DNA of 64,000 bases from Stutzerimonas decontaminans (GTDB lineage Bacteria; Pseudomonadota; Gammaproteobacteria; Pseudomonadales; Pseudomonadaceae). The stretch lies in the NCBI RefSeq assembly GCF_000661915.1, contig NZ_CP007509.1:310001-374000 (forward strand), read 5' to 3'. Under the pieces are notes generated by a model. That model did no database searches. It was not told the DNA's origin and worked only from the letters and a program-made list of their open reading frames with translations. Below, one piece after another: positions 9,995-21,812 of the stretch (position 1 is the stretch's first letter; the number at the start of each line of letters is the position of its first letter). The translations under genes and the position numbers were made by a program.

Positions 9995-10156
9995 CGTTAC
10001 TCCTCCGCGGTGAGTCGCGAAGCCTAGCAGAACTGACGACCCCGGCTCGATGCGATCAGTTATCGAATTGCTCGATGTTTCAAAGCGAAAAAATTCGCGC
10101 TATTCCGATAGGTAACCGGCTAGGCTTCAAGTCCTCGAAATTGAAGGACGGATTCG

Positions 10157-10705
10157 ATGCGCTGGCGTAACTCCCCCACCCGCTATGGGCTGACCAGTAT
10201 CGCGCTGCACTGGTTGGTTGCCCTGGCTGTATTCGGTTTGTTCGGCCTCGGCTTCTGGATGGTTGGACTGACCTACTACAGCAGCTGGTACCGCACAGCG
10301 CCCGATCTGCACAAGAGCATTGGCGCAGTGCTGTTCCTGGTCATGCTGCTGCGGGTGCTCTGGCGTTTCGTCAGTCCTGCGCCGGCGCCGCTCGCCAGTC
10401 AGGGTCGGCTGACCCAGACGGCCGCCAAGCTCGGTCACGGGCTGCTCTATGTCGGCCTGTTCGTGGTGATGGTTTCGGGCTACCTGATATCCACCGCCGA
10501 TGGCCGGGCGATCAGTGTGTTCGGTCTGTTCGACGTGCCGGCGCTCGTCACGTCCATTCCCAACCAGGCTGACAGCGCCGGCCTGGTCCACGAATACGCC
10601 GCCTGGGCGCTGGTAATCTTCGCCGTCGTCCATGCCCTGGCTGCGCTCAAGCACCACTTCATCGACCGCGACGCGACGCTAAGGCGCATGCTCGGTCGTA
10701 ACTGA
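10157..10705 (+). CDS. Cytochrome b561-type di-haem membrane protein (CybB family)
   Basis: 182 residues with four predicted membrane helices: around [50 protein letters not shown] and [19 protein letters not shown]. His residues in helices 1, 2 (DLHKSIGA), 3 and 4 are the expected haem b ligands. The family passes electrons at the inner membrane, probably between quinol and periplasmic acceptors. A GAAGGAC site precedes the ATG. The gene is 25 bases upstream of yceI and probably co-transcribed with it; cytochrome b561-YceI pairs are common in proteobacteria. Confidence 0.88.
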   Translation: MRWRNSPTRYGLTSIALHWLVALAVFGLFGLGFWMVGLTYYSSWYRTAPDLHKSIGAVLFLVMLLRVLWRFVSPAPAPLASQGRLTQTAAKLGHGLLYVGLFVVMVSGYLISTADGRAISVFGLFDVPALVTSIPNQADSAGLVHEYAAWALVIFAVVHALAALKHHFIDRDATLRRMLGRN

Positions 10706-10730
10706 TCACCATCCGATAGGAGACTCATCG

Positions 10731-11306
10731 ATGCTCAAGAAAACGCTCGCGGCACTGGTCCTCGGTTCTGCACTGGCTGGCGGCCAGGTAATGGCCGCCG
10801 ACTACGCCATCGACAAGCAGGGTCAGCATGCCTTCGTCAACTTCAAGATCAGCCACCTCGGTTACAGCTGGCTGTGGGGCACCTTCAAGGACTTCGACGG
10901 TGGCTTCAGCTTCGACGCTGCCAAGCCGGAAGAAAGCAAGGTGAACGTCACGCTGAAGACCGCCAGTGTCGACACCAATCATGCCGAGCGCGACAAGCAC
11001 CTGCGCAGCGACGATTTCCTCAATGTCGCCAAGCACCCGACGGCAACCTTCGAGTCGACGTCGGTGAAGACGACCGGCGATGGCACAGCCGACATCACCG
11101 GCAACCTGACCCTCAATGGCGTGACCAAGCCCGTAGTGATCGCCGCCAAGTTCATCGGTGAGGGCAAGGATCCGTGGGGTGGCTATCGTGCCGGCTTCGA
11201 GGGCAGCACGACGCTGACGCTCAAGGACTTCAACATCAAGATGGATCTGGGCCCTGCCTCGCAGACGGTCGACCTGATCATCTCGGTGGAAGGTGTGCGC
11301 AAGTAA
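10731..11306 (+). CDS. yceI: YceI-family periplasmic protein
   Basis: 191 residues. A cleavable signal peptide ends at about VMA-ADYAID. The mature part is a YceI lipocalin-like beta barrel ([18 protein letters not shown] near the start; [11 protein letters not shown] at the end), a fold that binds polyisoprenoid or quinone-like lipids in homologues. TAGGAG precedes the ATG at good spacing. Co-location with cytochrome b561 suggests a role around membrane quinones or redox stress; the ligand is not known here. Confidence 0.9.
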   Translation: MLKKTLAALVLGSALAGGQVMAADYAIDKQGQHAFVNFKISHLGYSWLWGTFKDFDGGFSFDAAKPEESKVNVTLKTASVDTNHAERDKHLRSDDFLNVAKHPTATFESTSVKTTGDGTADITGNLTLNGVTKPVVIAAKFIGEGKDPWGGYRAGFEGSTTLTLKDFNIKMDLGPASQTVDLIISVEGVRK

Positions 11307-11324
11307 GTAGCGCCTAGTGGATCC

Positions 11325-11349
11325 GAACGCCGGCAGCTCGCCGGCGTTC
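11325..11349 (+). terminator. Hairpin after yceI
   Basis: Perfect 10-bp inverted repeat GAACGCCGGC / GCCGGCGTTC with a 5-base loop, starting 18 bases after the yceI stop. Only a weak T content follows, so it may be a terminator or an mRNA-stabilising hairpin. Confidence 0.6.
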
Positions 11350-11462
11350 TGCGTTGCAGCAGGGCGTATATGGAATGGTCCTGCGAAGCGGGCAAACCTG
11401 CGCCAGGTCGTCTATGACGCATGTTTCGCAACATTTATATGGGAGCGATAAGCGTTTGCCGG

Positions 11463-11492
11463 TTTACAGACAGTCATGGATGTAAGTATATT
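11463..11492 (+). promoter_or_regulatory. Promoter with TtgR-like operator upstream of the RND efflux operon
   Basis: TTTACA (11463-11468) and TATATT (11487-11492) sit 18 bases apart as -35 and -10 elements. Between and overlapping them is an imperfect inverted repeat with arms TTACA (11464-11468) and TGTAA (11481-11485). The block, including ATGTAAGTATATT, closely matches the TtgR (TetR family) operator I recall from the ttgABC promoter of P. putida. Binding of a TtgR-type repressor here would block RNA polymerase and be relieved by drugs. No tetR gene is adjacent. The site also argues against translation starting at the ATG at 11476, which lies inside it. Confidence 0.65.
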
Positions 11493-11568
11493 TCGGCACA
11501 TTCCGCTCACCGTGTTCGCGGCGCGTTGTCGCTCAATCCCGCCTGCCAGGTTTTCAAGAGGTCTATCC

Positions 11569-12711
11569 ATGTCACTCAAGTCAGCCAATGCTGCCCTGAT
11601 GTCCATTCTCGCCATGGCTGTTTTCCTGGCGGGTTGTCAGGAAGAAGCGGCGCCACCGGCGCAGCAGAAGCCCACGGTAGGTGTCGTGACCCTGCAGGCG
11701 GAGCCCTTTGCCGTGACGACCGATCTGCCGGGGCGTACCCGCGCTTACCGTATCGCCGAGGTGCGTCCGCAGGTTAACGGCATCATCCAGAAACGCCTGT
11801 TTACCGAAGGCAGCGACGTGAAGGCCGGGCAGCAGCTGTATCAAATCGATGCATCGGTTTACGAGGCCACGCTCAAGAGCGCTCAGGCGAGCGTCGCTTC
11901 CAGCAAGTCACTGGCCGACCGCTACGCCGAGCTGGTCAAGGATCAGGCCGTCAGCAAACAGGCCTATGACGAGGCGCGGGCTGCCAGCCTGCAGGCCGAA
12001 GCCGAGTTGGAACGGGCCCGGATCGATGTGCGCTACACCAAGGTGTTGGCGCCGATCTCCGGCCGTATCGGCCGTTCCGCCGTCACCGAAGGAGCGCTGG
12101 TCAGCAACGGGCAGACGCAGGAATTGGCGACCATTCAACAGCTCGACCCGATCTACGTCGACGTGACCCAGCCGGCTCGTGATCTGCTCGCGCTGCGCCG
12201 TGATCTGGCCGAAGGGCGCCTGCAGAAGTCCGGAGACAACGCGGCAAAGGTTACCTTGAAGCTTGAGGATGGCAGTGACTACGAGCATGAGGGCAAGCTC
12301 GAGTTCAGTGAAGTGACGGTGGATTCCGGCACCGGATCGGTGACCCTGCGCGCCGTATTCCCGAATCCTGACAAGGACCTGCTGCCGGGGATGTTCGTGC
12401 ATGCGCAACTGGTGGCGGGCATGAAGAGCGAGGCGATCCTGGTGCCCCAGCAGGGTGTCACGCGCAACACCAAGGGCGATCCGACCGCAATGGTGGTCAA
12501 CGCCGAGAGCAAGGTCGAGGTGCGGCCGATCAAGACCGAACGTGCCGTGGGCAATCGCTGGTTGGTCGGCGAAGGCCTGCAGCCGGGTGATCGCGTGATC
12601 ACCGAAGGCCTGCAGTTCATCCAGCCGGGGGTGGAGGTCGAAGTGGTGCCGGCGACCAATGTCGATAATCGCGGTGGGGTGCCAGCGCAGCCCGAAGGCC
12701 AAGAAGGCTGA
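11569..12711 (+). CDS. mexA: MexA/TtgA-type periplasmic adaptor lipoprotein of an RND efflux pump
   Basis: 380 residues from the ATG at 11569, chosen because AGAGG lies 7 bases upstream and the product then begins with a lipoprotein signal ending in the lipobox LAGC (Cys23). An in-frame ATG at 11476 would fall inside the operator. The protein shows the membrane-fusion layout: barrel-sandwich halves flanking an alpha hairpin (TLKSAQASVASSKSLADRY through QAEAELERARIDVRYTKV), then beta-barrel and membrane-proximal parts. It bridges the inner-membrane RND pump and the outer-membrane channel. First gene of a three-gene operon, 13 bases before mexB. Confidence 0.92.
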   Translation: MSLKSANAALMSILAMAVFLAGCQEEAAPPAQQKPTVGVVTLQAEPFAVTTDLPGRTRAYRIAEVRPQVNGIIQKRLFTEGSDVKAGQQLYQIDASVYEATLKSAQASVASSKSLADRYAELVKDQAVSKQAYDEARAASLQAEAELERARIDVRYTKVLAPISGRIGRSAVTEGALVSNGQTQELATIQQLDPIYVDVTQPARDLLALRRDLAEGRLQKSGDNAAKVTLKLEDGSDYEHEGKLEFSEVTVDSGTGSVTLRAVFPNPDKDLLPGMFVHAQLVAGMKSEAILVPQQGVTRNTKGDPTAMVVNAESKVEVRPIKTERAVGNRWLVGEGLQPGDRVITEGLQFIQPGVEVEVVPATNVDNRGGVPAQPEGQEG

Positions 12712-12724
12712 GGGGTTTTAGTCC

Positions 12725-15700
12725 ATGTCCAAATTCTTTATCGATCGGCCGATCTTCGCCTGGGTGATCGCCCTGGTGATCATGCTCGCCGGCGGTCTGT
12801 CCATTCTCAAGCTGCCGGTCAATCAGTACCCGAGCATTGCCGCGCCAGCTGTGGGCATCTCGGTGAGCTACCCCGGCGCTTCTGCGCAAACCGTGCAGGA
12901 CACGGTGGTGCAGGTCATCGAACAGCAGCTCAACGGCATCGACGGGCTGCGCTACATCTCCTCGGAGAGCAACTCCGACGGCAGCATGACCATTACCGTG
13001 ACCTTCGAGCAGGGGACCAACCCCGATATCGCACAGGTCCAGGTGCAGAACAAGCTCCAGCTGGCGACGCCGCTGTTGCCACAGGAAGTTCAGCAGCAGG
13101 GCATTCGGGTCACCAAGGCGGTACGCAACTTCCTCATCGTCATCGGCCTGGTTTCTACCGATGGCAGTCTGGATCAGCGTGATCTGGCCAACTACATCGT
13201 TGCCAACATGCAGGACCCGATTTCCCGCACCAAGGGCGTCGGTGACTTCCAGGTGTTTGGTGCGCAGTATGCGATGCGCATCTGGCTCGACCCGGCCAAG
13301 CTGAACAACTTCAGCCTGACACCGGTGGATGTGAGTTCGGCGATCCAGGCGCAGAACGTCCAGATTTCCTCCGGCCAGCTCGGCGGGCTGCCCGCTCTGC
13401 CGGGGCAACAGCTCAACGCGACCGTGATCGGCAAGACTCGCCTGCAGACGCCGGAGCAGTTCCGCAACATCCTGCTCAAGGTCAACAGCGATGGCTCCCA
13501 GGTGCGCCTGGGCGATGTCGCCAGGGTCGAGCTGGGCGGCGAAACCTATGCCGTCAGTGCCCAGTTCAACGGCAAGCCTGCAGCTGGTCTGGCGCTGAAA
13601 CTGGCGACCGGCGCCAACGCGCTGGATACCGTCGAAGGCGTGCGCAAGACCATCGACGATCTCAAGCCGTTCTTCCCGCCGGGCGTCGAAGTCGTCTACC
13701 CCTATGACACCACGCCGGTCATCTCCGCCTCGATCACCGGGGTCATGCACACGCTGCTCGAAGCGTTCGTGCTGGTGTTCCTGGTGATGTACCTGTTCCT
13801 GCAGAACTTCCGCGCGACGCTGGTTCCTACGCTGGCTGTGCCGGTGGTTTTGCTCGGTACATTCGGTGTGCTGGCGGTGTTCGGTTTCAGCATCAACACC
13901 CTGACCATGTTCGCCATGATTCTCGCGATCGGTCTGTTGGTCGACGACGCCATCGTGGTGGTGGAGAACGTCGAGCGGGTAATGCGCGAAGAGGGCCTTT
14001 CGCCGCTGGAAGCGACGCGCAAATCCATGGGGCAGATTCAGGGGGCGCTGATTGGCATCGGCGTAGTGTTGTCCGCGGTGCTCCTGCCGATGGCCTTCTT
14101 CGGTGGTTCGACTGGGGTGATCTATCGGCAGTTCTCGATCACCATCGTGTCGGCGATGGTGCTCTCGGTGCTGATGGCGCTGATCTTTACGCCAGCGCTG
14201 TGCGCAACGCTGCTCAAGCCCATCGACAAGGGAGACCATCACGAGAAGCGCGGCTTCTTCGGCTGGTTCAACCGCACCTTCGAGCGCAGCGTCAATGGCT
14301 ACGAGCGCGGCGTGAAGGCCGTGCTCAAGCGCAAGGCGCCATTCCTGCTGCTCTATGTGCTGATCGTCGGCGTCATGGTGGTGCTCTTCACCCGCATCCC
14401 CTCGGCCTTCCTGCCGGAGGAAGATCAGGGCGTGCTGTTCGCTCAGGTGATGACGCCGTCGGGCTCGACGGCTGAGCGTACCCAGCAAAGCATCGACGCC
14501 ATGCGCAGCTATCTGCTGGAAGAGGAGGGCGACATAGTGCGCTCCGTCTTCACCGTGACTGGCTTCAGCTTCGCCGGGCGTGGTCAGAGCTCGGGTATCG
14601 CTTTCATCGGTCTCAAGCCGTGGAGCGAGCGGACCAACCAGGAAGACAGCGTGTTCGCCCTCGCCCAGCGCGCGCAGCAGCATTTCGCCAGCTTCCGCGA
14701 TGCCCAGGTGTTCGCGTTCGCGCCGCCGGCGGTGATGGAGCTGGGTAACGCCACGGGTTTCAACTTCTTCCTGCAGGACCGCGCCGGCGTTGGCCAGGAG
14801 GTGCTCCAGCAGGCGCGCGACAAATTCCTGCAGCTTGCCAGCCAGAGTCCCGTTCTGACCCGGGTGCGCCCCAATACCCTGCGCGACGAGCCGCAGTACC
14901 AAGTGCTGATCGACGACGAGAAGGCAAGAGTACTGGGCGTCTCTCTGGCGGAAATCAACAGTACGCTGTCGATTGCCTGGGGCGGGCGCTACGTCAACGA
15001 CTTCATCGATCGTGGTCGGGTCAAAAAGGTCTACCTGCAGGGCGTCGCCAACGCACGGATGAATCCCGAAGATCTGCAGAAGTGGTATGTGCGCAACGAC
15101 GCCGGCGAAATGGTGCCGTTCAGCGCCTTCGCCACCGGCGAGTGGACTTACGGATCGCCGAAATTGTCCCGCTTCAACGGCGTCAGCGCGATCGAAATGC
15201 TCGGCGAGCCGGCGCCCGGCTACAGCTCCGGTGACGCCATGGCTGAGGTCGAACGCATTGCCGCACAGCTGCCGCCGGGGGTGGGCTACTCCTGGACTGG
15301 CCAGTCCTACGAGGAACGCCTTGCAGGTTCGCAGACTCTGGCGCTCTATGCCCTGTCGCTGCTGGTGGTGTTCCTCTGCCTGGCGGCGCTGTACGAGAGC
15401 TGGTCGATTCCGTTCTCGGTCATGCTGGTCGTGCCGCTGGGTATCGTCGGCGCGCTCGCCTTCACGCTGGCGCGTGGGTTGTCCAACGAGGTGTTCTTCC
15501 AGGTCGGTCTGGTCACCACCATCGGTCTGTCGGCGCGTAACGCGATCCTCATCGTCGAGTTCGCCAAGGCGCTGCATGAGCAGGGCATGAGCTACGCCGA
15601 TGCCGCGCTGCAGGCGTGCCGCATGCGTCTGCGCCCGATCATCATGACCTCGCTGGCATTCATCCTTGGCGTCGTGCCGCTGGCTGTTGCATCGGGCGCC

Positions 15701-15862
15701 GGTGCGGGCAGCAAGCACGCCATCGGCACCGGCGTGATCGGCGGCATGCTGACCGCCGCAGTGCTGGCGATCTTCTGGATTCCGTTGTTCTACGTGATGA
15801 TCTGCACGTTCTTCGATCGCACGAAATCCGCCAACGAAGGTACGAAGGAGGATTCGCTGTGA
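12725..15862 (+). CDS. mexB: MexB/TtgB-type RND multidrug efflux transporter
   Basis: 1045 residues, full length for the HAE1 family. It begins [21 protein letters not shown] and has the two repeats of TM1, large periplasmic loop and TM2-6. The proton-relay pair Asp407-Asp408 in TM4 ([13 protein letters not shown]) is intact. It exports hydrophobic and amphiphilic drugs from the inner membrane and periplasm, driven by the proton gradient. The C-terminal tail is charged ([15 protein letters not shown]). Its TGA overlaps the GTG start of oprM. In P. stutzeri a close relative, TbtABM, was linked to tributyltin resistance (family knowledge). Confidence 0.95.
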   Translation: MSKFFIDRPIFAWVIALVIMLAGGLSILKLPVNQYPSIAAPAVGISVSYPGASAQTVQDTVVQVIEQQLNGIDGLRYISSESNSDGSMTITVTFEQGTNPDIAQVQVQNKLQLATPLLPQEVQQQGIRVTKAVRNFLIVIGLVSTDGSLDQRDLANYIVANMQDPISRTKGVGDFQVFGAQYAMRIWLDPAKLNNFSLTPVDVSSAIQAQNVQISSGQLGGLPALPGQQLNATVIGKTRLQTPEQFRNILLKVNSDGSQVRLGDVARVELGGETYAVSAQFNGKPAAGLALKLATGANALDTVEGVRKTIDDLKPFFPPGVEVVYPYDTTPVISASITGVMHTLLEAFVLVFLVMYLFLQNFRATLVPTLAVPVVLLGTFGVLAVFGFSINTLTMFAMILAIGLLVDDAIVVVENVERVMREEGLSPLEATRKSMGQIQGALIGIGVVLSAVLLPMAFFGGSTGVIYRQFSITIVSAMVLSVLMALIFTPALCATLLKPIDKGDHHEKRGFFGWFNRTFERSVNGYERGVKAVLKRKAPFLLLYVLIVGVMVVLFTRIPSAFLPEEDQGVLFAQVMTPSGSTAERTQQSIDAMRSYLLEEEGDIVRSVFTVTGFSFAGRGQSSGIAFIGLKPWSERTNQEDSVFALAQRAQQHFASFRDAQVFAFAPPAVMELGNATGFNFFLQDRAGVGQEVLQQARDKFLQLASQSPVLTRVRPNTLRDEPQYQVLIDDEKARVLGVSLAEINSTLSIAWGGRYVNDFIDRGRVKKVYLQGVANARMNPEDLQKWYVRNDAGEMVPFSAFATGEWTYGSPKLSRFNGVSAIEMLGEPAPGYSSGDAMAEVERIAAQLPPGVGYSWTGQSYEERLAGSQTLALYALSLLVVFLCLAALYESWSIPFSVMLVVPLGIVGALAFTLARGLSNEVFFQVGLVTTIGLSARNAILIVEFAKALHEQGMSYADAALQACRMRLRPIIMTSLAFILGVVPLAVASGAGAGSKHAIGTGVIGGMLTAAVLAIFWIPLFYVMICTFFDRTKSANEGTKEDSL

Positions 15863-17283
15863 ACAAGTCTCTGTTGACCCTCGCGCTCGCGGCGGCGCTG
15901 GGTGGCTGCTCGCTGATGCCCGAGTATCAGCGTCCCGACTCTCCGGTCGCCAGCGACTGGCCGCAGGGGGAAGCCTACGCGCAAAGCGCTGCGCAGGCTT
16001 CCGAGCGGGCGCTCGGCTGGCGCGAGTTTTTCCGTGACCCGGCGTTGCAGCAGCTCATCGAAGCGGCGTTGGAGAACAATCGCGATCTGCGTGTTGCGGC
16101 GCTGAACGTCGATGCCTATCGCGCGTTGTATCGTGTGCAGCGTGCCGACCTGCTGCCGGCGGTTAGTGCGGATGGCTCGGGCACGCGCAGCCGCACGCCC
16201 GGCGATTTGAATATGAGCGGTGAGCCGGCCATCAGCAGCCAGTACAGCGCCACCTTTGGCGTGTCCTGGGAGCTGGATCTGTTCGGTCGCCTGCGCAGCT
16301 TGCGCGACCAGGCGCTGGAGGAGTTCTTTGCCAGCGAGGCAGCCCAGCGCAGCACCCAGATCAGTCTGATCGCCAGTGTTGCCAATGCCTGGCTGACACT
16401 GCAGGCCGATCAGGCGCTGCTGCAGGTCACGCGGGACACGCTCAAAACCTACGAGGAAAGCCTGGGCCTGACGCAGCGCAGTTTCGATGTCGGTGTCGCC
16501 TCGGCGCTGGAGTTGCGTCAGGCGCGCAGCGCCGTCGATAGCGCGCGGGTGAGCATTGAGCAGTACACCCGCCTGGTGGCGCAGGACCGCAACGCACTGA
16601 CACTGTTGCTGGGTCAGAGCCTGCCGGCCGGGCTGCCATCGGGTGATGGTCTGGAGCGGACTCAGTTGGCGGCGCTGCCGGTTGGCCTGCCTTCCGATCT
16701 GCTACAGCAGCGGCCGGACATCCTGCAGGCGGAGTACCAGCTGCGGGCGGTCAACGCCAGCATCGGCGCGGCGCGCGCAGCGTTCTTTCCGCGTATCAGC
16801 CTGACCGGTGCGGCGGGTACCGCCAGCAGTGAGTTGTCTGGACTGTTCGACGGAGGCTCCGGTTACTGGAGTTTCTCGCCGAGCATCAGCGTGCCGATCT
16901 TCAATGCCGGCCAGCTGCGGGCGAATCTCGACTACGCGCAGATCAGCAAGAACATCCAGGTTGCGCAGTATGAGAAAGCCATCCAGACAGCCTTCCGCGA
17001 GGTGGCCGATGGGCTGGCGGCTCAGGCTACCTACACGCGCCAAGTGCAGGCTCAGCGTGACCTGCTGCAGACCAGCGAGGATTACTACAACCTTGCCGAG
17101 CGCCGCTATCGCACGGGCATTGATAGCTATCTGACTGTGCTCGATGCCCAGCGCCAGCTATTCAGCGTGCAACAACAGCTGATTGGCGATCGCTTGGCGC
17201 AGATGACCAGCGAGGTCAATCTGTTCAAGGCACTCGGCGGTGGCTGGCAGGAGACCGTGCAGGCGCAGCCGGCGGGCGGTTGA
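15859..17283 (+). CDS. oprM: OprM/TtgC-type outer-membrane efflux channel lipoprotein
   Basis: 474 residues starting at GTG 15859, which is preceded by AAGGAGG and overlaps the mexB stop. The longer reading from an upstream ATG is rejected because only the GTG start gives a proper lipoprotein signal with lipobox LGGC (Cys17). Two TolC-like repeats are visible, for example around [18 protein letters not shown] and [19 protein letters not shown]. It forms the trimeric exit duct for the MexAB-type pump. Last gene of the operon, followed by a strong bidirectional terminator. Confidence 0.93.
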   Translation: MNKSLLTLALAAALGGCSLMPEYQRPDSPVASDWPQGEAYAQSAAQASERALGWREFFRDPALQQLIEAALENNRDLRVAALNVDAYRALYRVQRADLLPAVSADGSGTRSRTPGDLNMSGEPAISSQYSATFGVSWELDLFGRLRSLRDQALEEFFASEAAQRSTQISLIASVANAWLTLQADQALLQVTRDTLKTYEESLGLTQRSFDVGVASALELRQARSAVDSARVSIEQYTRLVAQDRNALTLLLGQSLPAGLPSGDGLERTQLAALPVGLPSDLLQQRPDILQAEYQLRAVNASIGAARAAFFPRISLTGAAGTASSELSGLFDGGSGYWSFSPSISVPIFNAGQLRANLDYAQISKNIQVAQYEKAIQTAFREVADGLAAQATYTRQVQAQRDLLQTSEDYYNLAERRYRTGIDSYLTVLDAQRQLFSVQQQLIGDRLAQMTSEVNLFKALGGGWQETVQAQPAGG

Positions 17284-17340
17284 GGTAGGCCGCCGCGGTG
17301 ATCGTCTGATCACGTCGGCGGTGTTGCTGCGTAGAAACAA

Positions 17341-17365
17341 AAACGCCGCCCATCGGGCGGCGTTT
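17341..17365 (+). terminator. Bidirectional terminator between oprM and the RhlE helicase gene
   Basis: Stem AACGCCGCCC (17342-17351) / GGGCGGCGTT (17355-17364) with a 3-base loop, flanked by A residues on the left and T residues on the right, so it can act on both converging transcripts. Confidence 0.88.
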
Positions 17366-17376
17366 TCGTCTGTGGC

Positions 17377-19194
17377 TCAAGCTTCGCGATTACGCGTCAG
17401 CAAGGCCGGTTTCTCGCCGCGCGGTCGCGTTGGCAGCTGCTCGAGCTGATCCAGGCTGGGCAGCCGATCGATCTTCGATTCCTTGTGAATGATCACCGGC
17501 TGCTTCTCCCGCGGCTTGGCGACTTCCTGGCGCGACACGGCAGGCTCGTCGATGCGACGGCCTTCGCCTTTGCGCCGTGGTTGGCCGTTGCGCGGCTGAC
17601 CATTGCGTGCGCCCTGGCCTTGGCCGGAACGCTTGCCCTTGCCAGCCGGCGCACCCGCAGCAGCTGCACCCGTGCGTGCCGCTCCGGCTGCACGCGGAGT
17701 GCCGCCCGGCTGGGCCGGAGCGCCGGGCCGGCGACCGCGATTCTGCTTGTTCTGATAGGGGCTGACGTAATCGACGCGATTGCCGAAATTGTCTAGCTCA
17801 TCATCACGGAACTCGTCAGGCGCGCGATCCGGAGGCAGCTGCGGCGGCCGGGCGACGGCCTGCGCTTCGCTGCTGGCGCCGTCACGGGAAGGCTTGCGGG
17901 CCTTGCTTTGGCTGCGACGGTTACGCTCCTTCTGCTCGGCGCCTTTCTCGGCCGGCTTGTTACGCTCGCCGCGTGGCTTGCCTTCGCCGCGTTGCGGACG
18001 CGGTTGGCGCGGTTCGCGCACCTCTGGCTTTTCTGCCTCGATGGTGCTGGCGTCGAAGCCCATCAGATCGCCTTCGGGGATGCGCTGCTTGGTCATGCGC
18101 TCGATGCCCTTGAGTAGCTTTTCCTCGTCGGGAGCAACCAGCGAAATGGCTTCACCGCTGCGTCCGGCACGACCGGTACGGCCGATGCGGTGCACGTAAT
18201 CTTCCTCGACGTTGGGCAGCTCGAAGTTGACCACATGGGGCAGCTGATCGATATCCAGGCCGCGTGCAGCGATATCGGTGGCGACCAGGATGCGTACCTG
18301 GTTGGCCTTGAAATCAGCCAGGGCCTTGGTCCGCGCATTCTGGCTCTTGTTGCCGTGAATCGCAGCAGCCGGCAAGCCGTGCTTTTCCAGGTACTCGGCC
18401 AGGCGGTTGGCGCCGTGCTTGGTACGGGTAAAGACCAGCACCTGTTCCCAGGCACCCTGAGTGATCAGGTGCGCGAGCAGGGCGCGCTTGTGGCTGGCGG
18501 CCACGCGGAACATGCGCTGCTCGATACGCTCGACGGTGGTGTTCGGTGGCGTCACCTCGATGCGCTCGGGGTTGTGCAGTAGCTTGCCGGCGAGGTCGGT
18601 GATGTCCTTGGAGAAGGTTGCCGAGAACAGCAGGTTCTGGCGCTTGGCCGGCAGCTTGGCCAGGACCTTCTTGACGTCATGAATGAAGCCCATGTCGAGC
18701 ATGCGGTCGGCTTCGTCGAGGACGAGGATTTCCACGTGCGACAGGTCGATGGCCTTCTGGTTGGCCAGGTCGAGCAGGCGGCCGGGGCAGGCAACCAACA
18801 CGTCGAGACCCTTGGCAACCGCCTGGATCTGCGGGTTCATGCCAACGCCGCCGAAGATGCAGGTGCTCTTCAGGGGCAGGTCACGGGCATAGACCTTGAA
18901 GCTGTCGTGTACCTGAGCGGCAAGCTCGCGGGTAGGTGTTAGCACCAGCACGCGCGGCTGTTTCGGGCCGTAGCGGTGTTCACGATCCGGGTGACCACCC
19001 GGGAACAGGAGTTCGAGTACCGGCAGGGCGAAACCGCCTGTCTTACCGGTTCCGGTCTGGGCTGCAACCATCAGGTCGCGGCCTTGCAACACGGCGGGAA
19101 TGGCCCGCTGTTGCACGGGAGTAGGCTGGGTGTAACCGGCAGCCTCGACGGCACCGGCCAAAGCCTCGGAGAGACCGAGGGAAGCAAAGGACAT
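17377..19194 (-). CDS. rhlE: RhlE-type DEAD-box RNA helicase with long basic tail
   Basis: 605 residues. The helicase core spans about 1-380: Q motif near FASLGLSE...TPVQQRAIP, motif I AQTGTGKT (45-52), DEAD (160-163), SAT (191-193) and motif [12 protein letters not shown] (335-344). From about 395 the protein is a 200-residue basic, low-complexity tail rich in Arg, Lys, Gly, Pro and Ala, fit for RNA binding or degradosome contacts. In P. aeruginosa the protein at this locus is RhlE2, which affects RNA stability, motility and virulence. It is expected to remodel structured RNA, with a role at low temperature. Confidence 0.9.
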   Translation of the reverse strand: MSFASLGLSEALAGAVEAAGYTQPTPVQQRAIPAVLQGRDLMVAAQTGTGKTGGFALPVLELLFPGGHPDREHRYGPKQPRVLVLTPTRELAAQVHDSFKVYARDLPLKSTCIFGGVGMNPQIQAVAKGLDVLVACPGRLLDLANQKAIDLSHVEILVLDEADRMLDMGFIHDVKKVLAKLPAKRQNLLFSATFSKDITDLAGKLLHNPERIEVTPPNTTVERIEQRMFRVAASHKRALLAHLITQGAWEQVLVFTRTKHGANRLAEYLEKHGLPAAAIHGNKSQNARTKALADFKANQVRILVATDIAARGLDIDQLPHVVNFELPNVEEDYVHRIGRTGRAGRSGEAISLVAPDEEKLLKGIERMTKQRIPEGDLMGFDASTIEAEKPEVREPRQPRPQRGEGKPRGERNKPAEKGAEQKERNRRSQSKARKPSRDGASSEAQAVARPPQLPPDRAPDEFRDDELDNFGNRVDYVSPYQNKQNRGRRPGAPAQPGGTPRAAGAARTGAAAAGAPAGKGKRSGQGQGARNGQPRNGQPRRKGEGRRIDEPAVSRQEVAKPREKQPVIIHKESKIDRLPSLDQLEQLPTRPRGEKPALLTRNREA

Positions 19195-19394
19195 GAGTAA
19201 TCCTGTCTTGTTAGGGGCGAGGCCCTGGGATGATCATGCCTGGCTCGAATCGCGACTGGCGTGCGATCCCGTCCGGTCCTGCCGCAGATAAAAATAAGAA
19301 CGGCATCCGGGCGTAAGCCTGGCGGAAGCGCGGAGTATAACAGAGCCTGTTAACGCCGCATTGCTCTGACAGTGTCGCAGGTCACGGGTTCATT

Positions 19395-19424
19395 AGCCAG
19401 CTCCGTATTTCTACGGAGCTGGCT
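19395..19424 (-). terminator. Strong hairpin downstream of metF
   Basis: Perfect 13-bp inverted repeat AGCCAGCTCCGTA / TACGGAGCTGGCT with a 4-base loop, 7 bases past the metF stop on the minus strand. There is no T-tract, so termination may be partial or it may protect the metF 3' end. Confidence 0.65.
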
Positions 19425-19430
19425 GAACGC

Positions 19431-20279
19431 TCAGCGCGACAGCCCGAGGTTGTTCCAGATCGCCAGGCTCGGCTCGGCCTGGTTCAGGGTGTAGAAGTGC
19501 AGGCCTGGCGCGCCGCCGGCCAGCAGCTTCTCGCACATCTCGGTGATCACCTGCTCGCCGAAAGCCTGGATGCTCTGCATGTCGTCGCCATAGGCTTCGA
19601 GCTGCTTGCGTACCCAGCGTGGAATCTCCGCGCCGCAGGCATCGGAGAAGCGTGCCAGCTTGCTGTAGTTGGTGATCGGCATGATGCCGGGCACCACCGG
19701 CGTTTCTACGCCGAGCTTGCGCACGCGCTCGACGAAGTAGAAGTAGCAGTCAGCGTTGAAGAAGTACTGGGTGATGGCACTGTCGGCGCCGGCCCTGGCC
19801 TTGCGCACGAAGTTCGCCAGATCGTCTTCGAAGCTGCGTGCCTGCGGGTGCATTTCCGGGTAGGCGGCGATTTCGATGTGGAAGTGATCGCCGGTCTCGC
19901 TGCGGATGAACTCCACCAGTTCGTTGGCGTAGCGCAGCTCGCCGCTGGCCATGCCCATGCCGGAGGGCAGGTCACCGCGCAGGGCGACGATGCGCTTGAT
20001 GCCGGCATCCTTGTAGATGTTCAGCAGTTCGCGCAATTCGGCCTTGGTGTCGCCGACGCAAGACAGGTGCGGTGCCGTCGGCACCTTTACCTCGCCGTCG
20101 AGCTGCAGCACGGTGTTGAGCGTGCGATCACGGGTCGAGCCGCCGGCACCGTAGGTGCAGGAGAAGAAGTCAGGCTGGTAGCCGGCCAGCTGGCGGGCCA
20201 CGTTCAGCAGTTTTTCGTGCCCGGCATCGGTCTTGGTGGGAAAGAACTCGAAGCTGATGGAGGGGCGAGAAGTCGTCAT
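19431..20279 (-). CDS. metF: MetF, 5,10-methylenetetrahydrofolate reductase
   Basis: 282 residues, standard bacterial length. It begins MTTSRPSISFEFFPTKT; the Glu in FEFFP is the catalytic acid. Later VALRGDLP and AAYPEMHP match the FAD and folate-binding TIM barrel. It reduces methylene-THF to methyl-THF with NADH, supplying the methyl group for methionine synthase. AGGAA precedes the ATG. It lies downstream of ahcY on the same strand, separated by a REP-like hairpin, so it probably follows ahcY in the transcript. Confidence 0.95.
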   Translation of the reverse strand: MTTSRPSISFEFFPTKTDAGHEKLLNVARQLAGYQPDFFSCTYGAGGSTRDRTLNTVLQLDGEVKVPTAPHLSCVGDTKAELRELLNIYKDAGIKRIVALRGDLPSGMGMASGELRYANELVEFIRSETGDHFHIEIAAYPEMHPQARSFEDDLANFVRKARAGADSAITQYFFNADCYFYFVERVRKLGVETPVVPGIMPITNYSKLARFSDACGAEIPRWVRKQLEAYGDDMQSIQAFGEQVITEMCEKLLAGGAPGLHFYTLNQAEPSLAIWNNLGLSR

Positions 20280-20310
20280 CTAAAGATTCCTTTAGCTGCC
20301 AAGCCCTCAG

Positions 20311-20351
20311 CCACAAGCTGCAAACCGCGAGGAGCGGTTTGCAGCTTGTGG
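20311..20351. repeat. REP-like palindrome between ahcY and metF
   Basis: Perfect 18-bp inverted repeat CCACAAGCTGCAAACCGC / GCGGTTTGCAGCTTGTGG around a 5-base loop, flanked by weaker outer complementarity (AAGCC and GGCTT). Motifs of the type GCAGCTTGTGGC are frequent intergenic repeats in P. stutzeri genomes as I recall them. In the transcript it would form a strong hairpin that could set different levels of ahcY and metF mRNA. Confidence 0.7.
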
Positions 20352-20372
20352 CGTATGGCTTGCGGCTGCTGC

Positions 20373-21779
<1,407 letters not shown>

Positions 21780-21790
21780 CGAAGAGTTCT

Positions 21791-21812
21791 CCATTCGTAT
21801 AGATGCGAATGG
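21791..21812 (-). promoter_or_regulatory. Shine-Dalgarno-sequestering hairpin, expression platform of the SAH riboswitch
   Basis: On the minus strand CCATTCG (21812 to 21806) can pair with CGAATGG (21797 to 21791) across an 8-base loop. The GG of the ahcY ribosome site GGAGAA (21792 to 21787) lies in the second arm. The first arm shares bases 21811-21812 with the riboswitch pseudoknot strand, so the two structures exclude each other. This fits a switch that exposes the ribosome site when SAH binds. Confidence 0.6.

Noticed and set aside
10085..10098. GCGAA-aaaa-TTCGC repeat in the bioA-cytochrome b561 spacer as an operator
   Set aside because: Five-base arms only and no known regulator with this pattern that I can name.
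12617..15718. Very long open frame antisense to mexB (about 1030 codons)
   Set aside because: It mirrors the GC-rich codon pattern of mexB, has no ribosome site and a His/Gln/Arg-rich composition typical of shadow frames.
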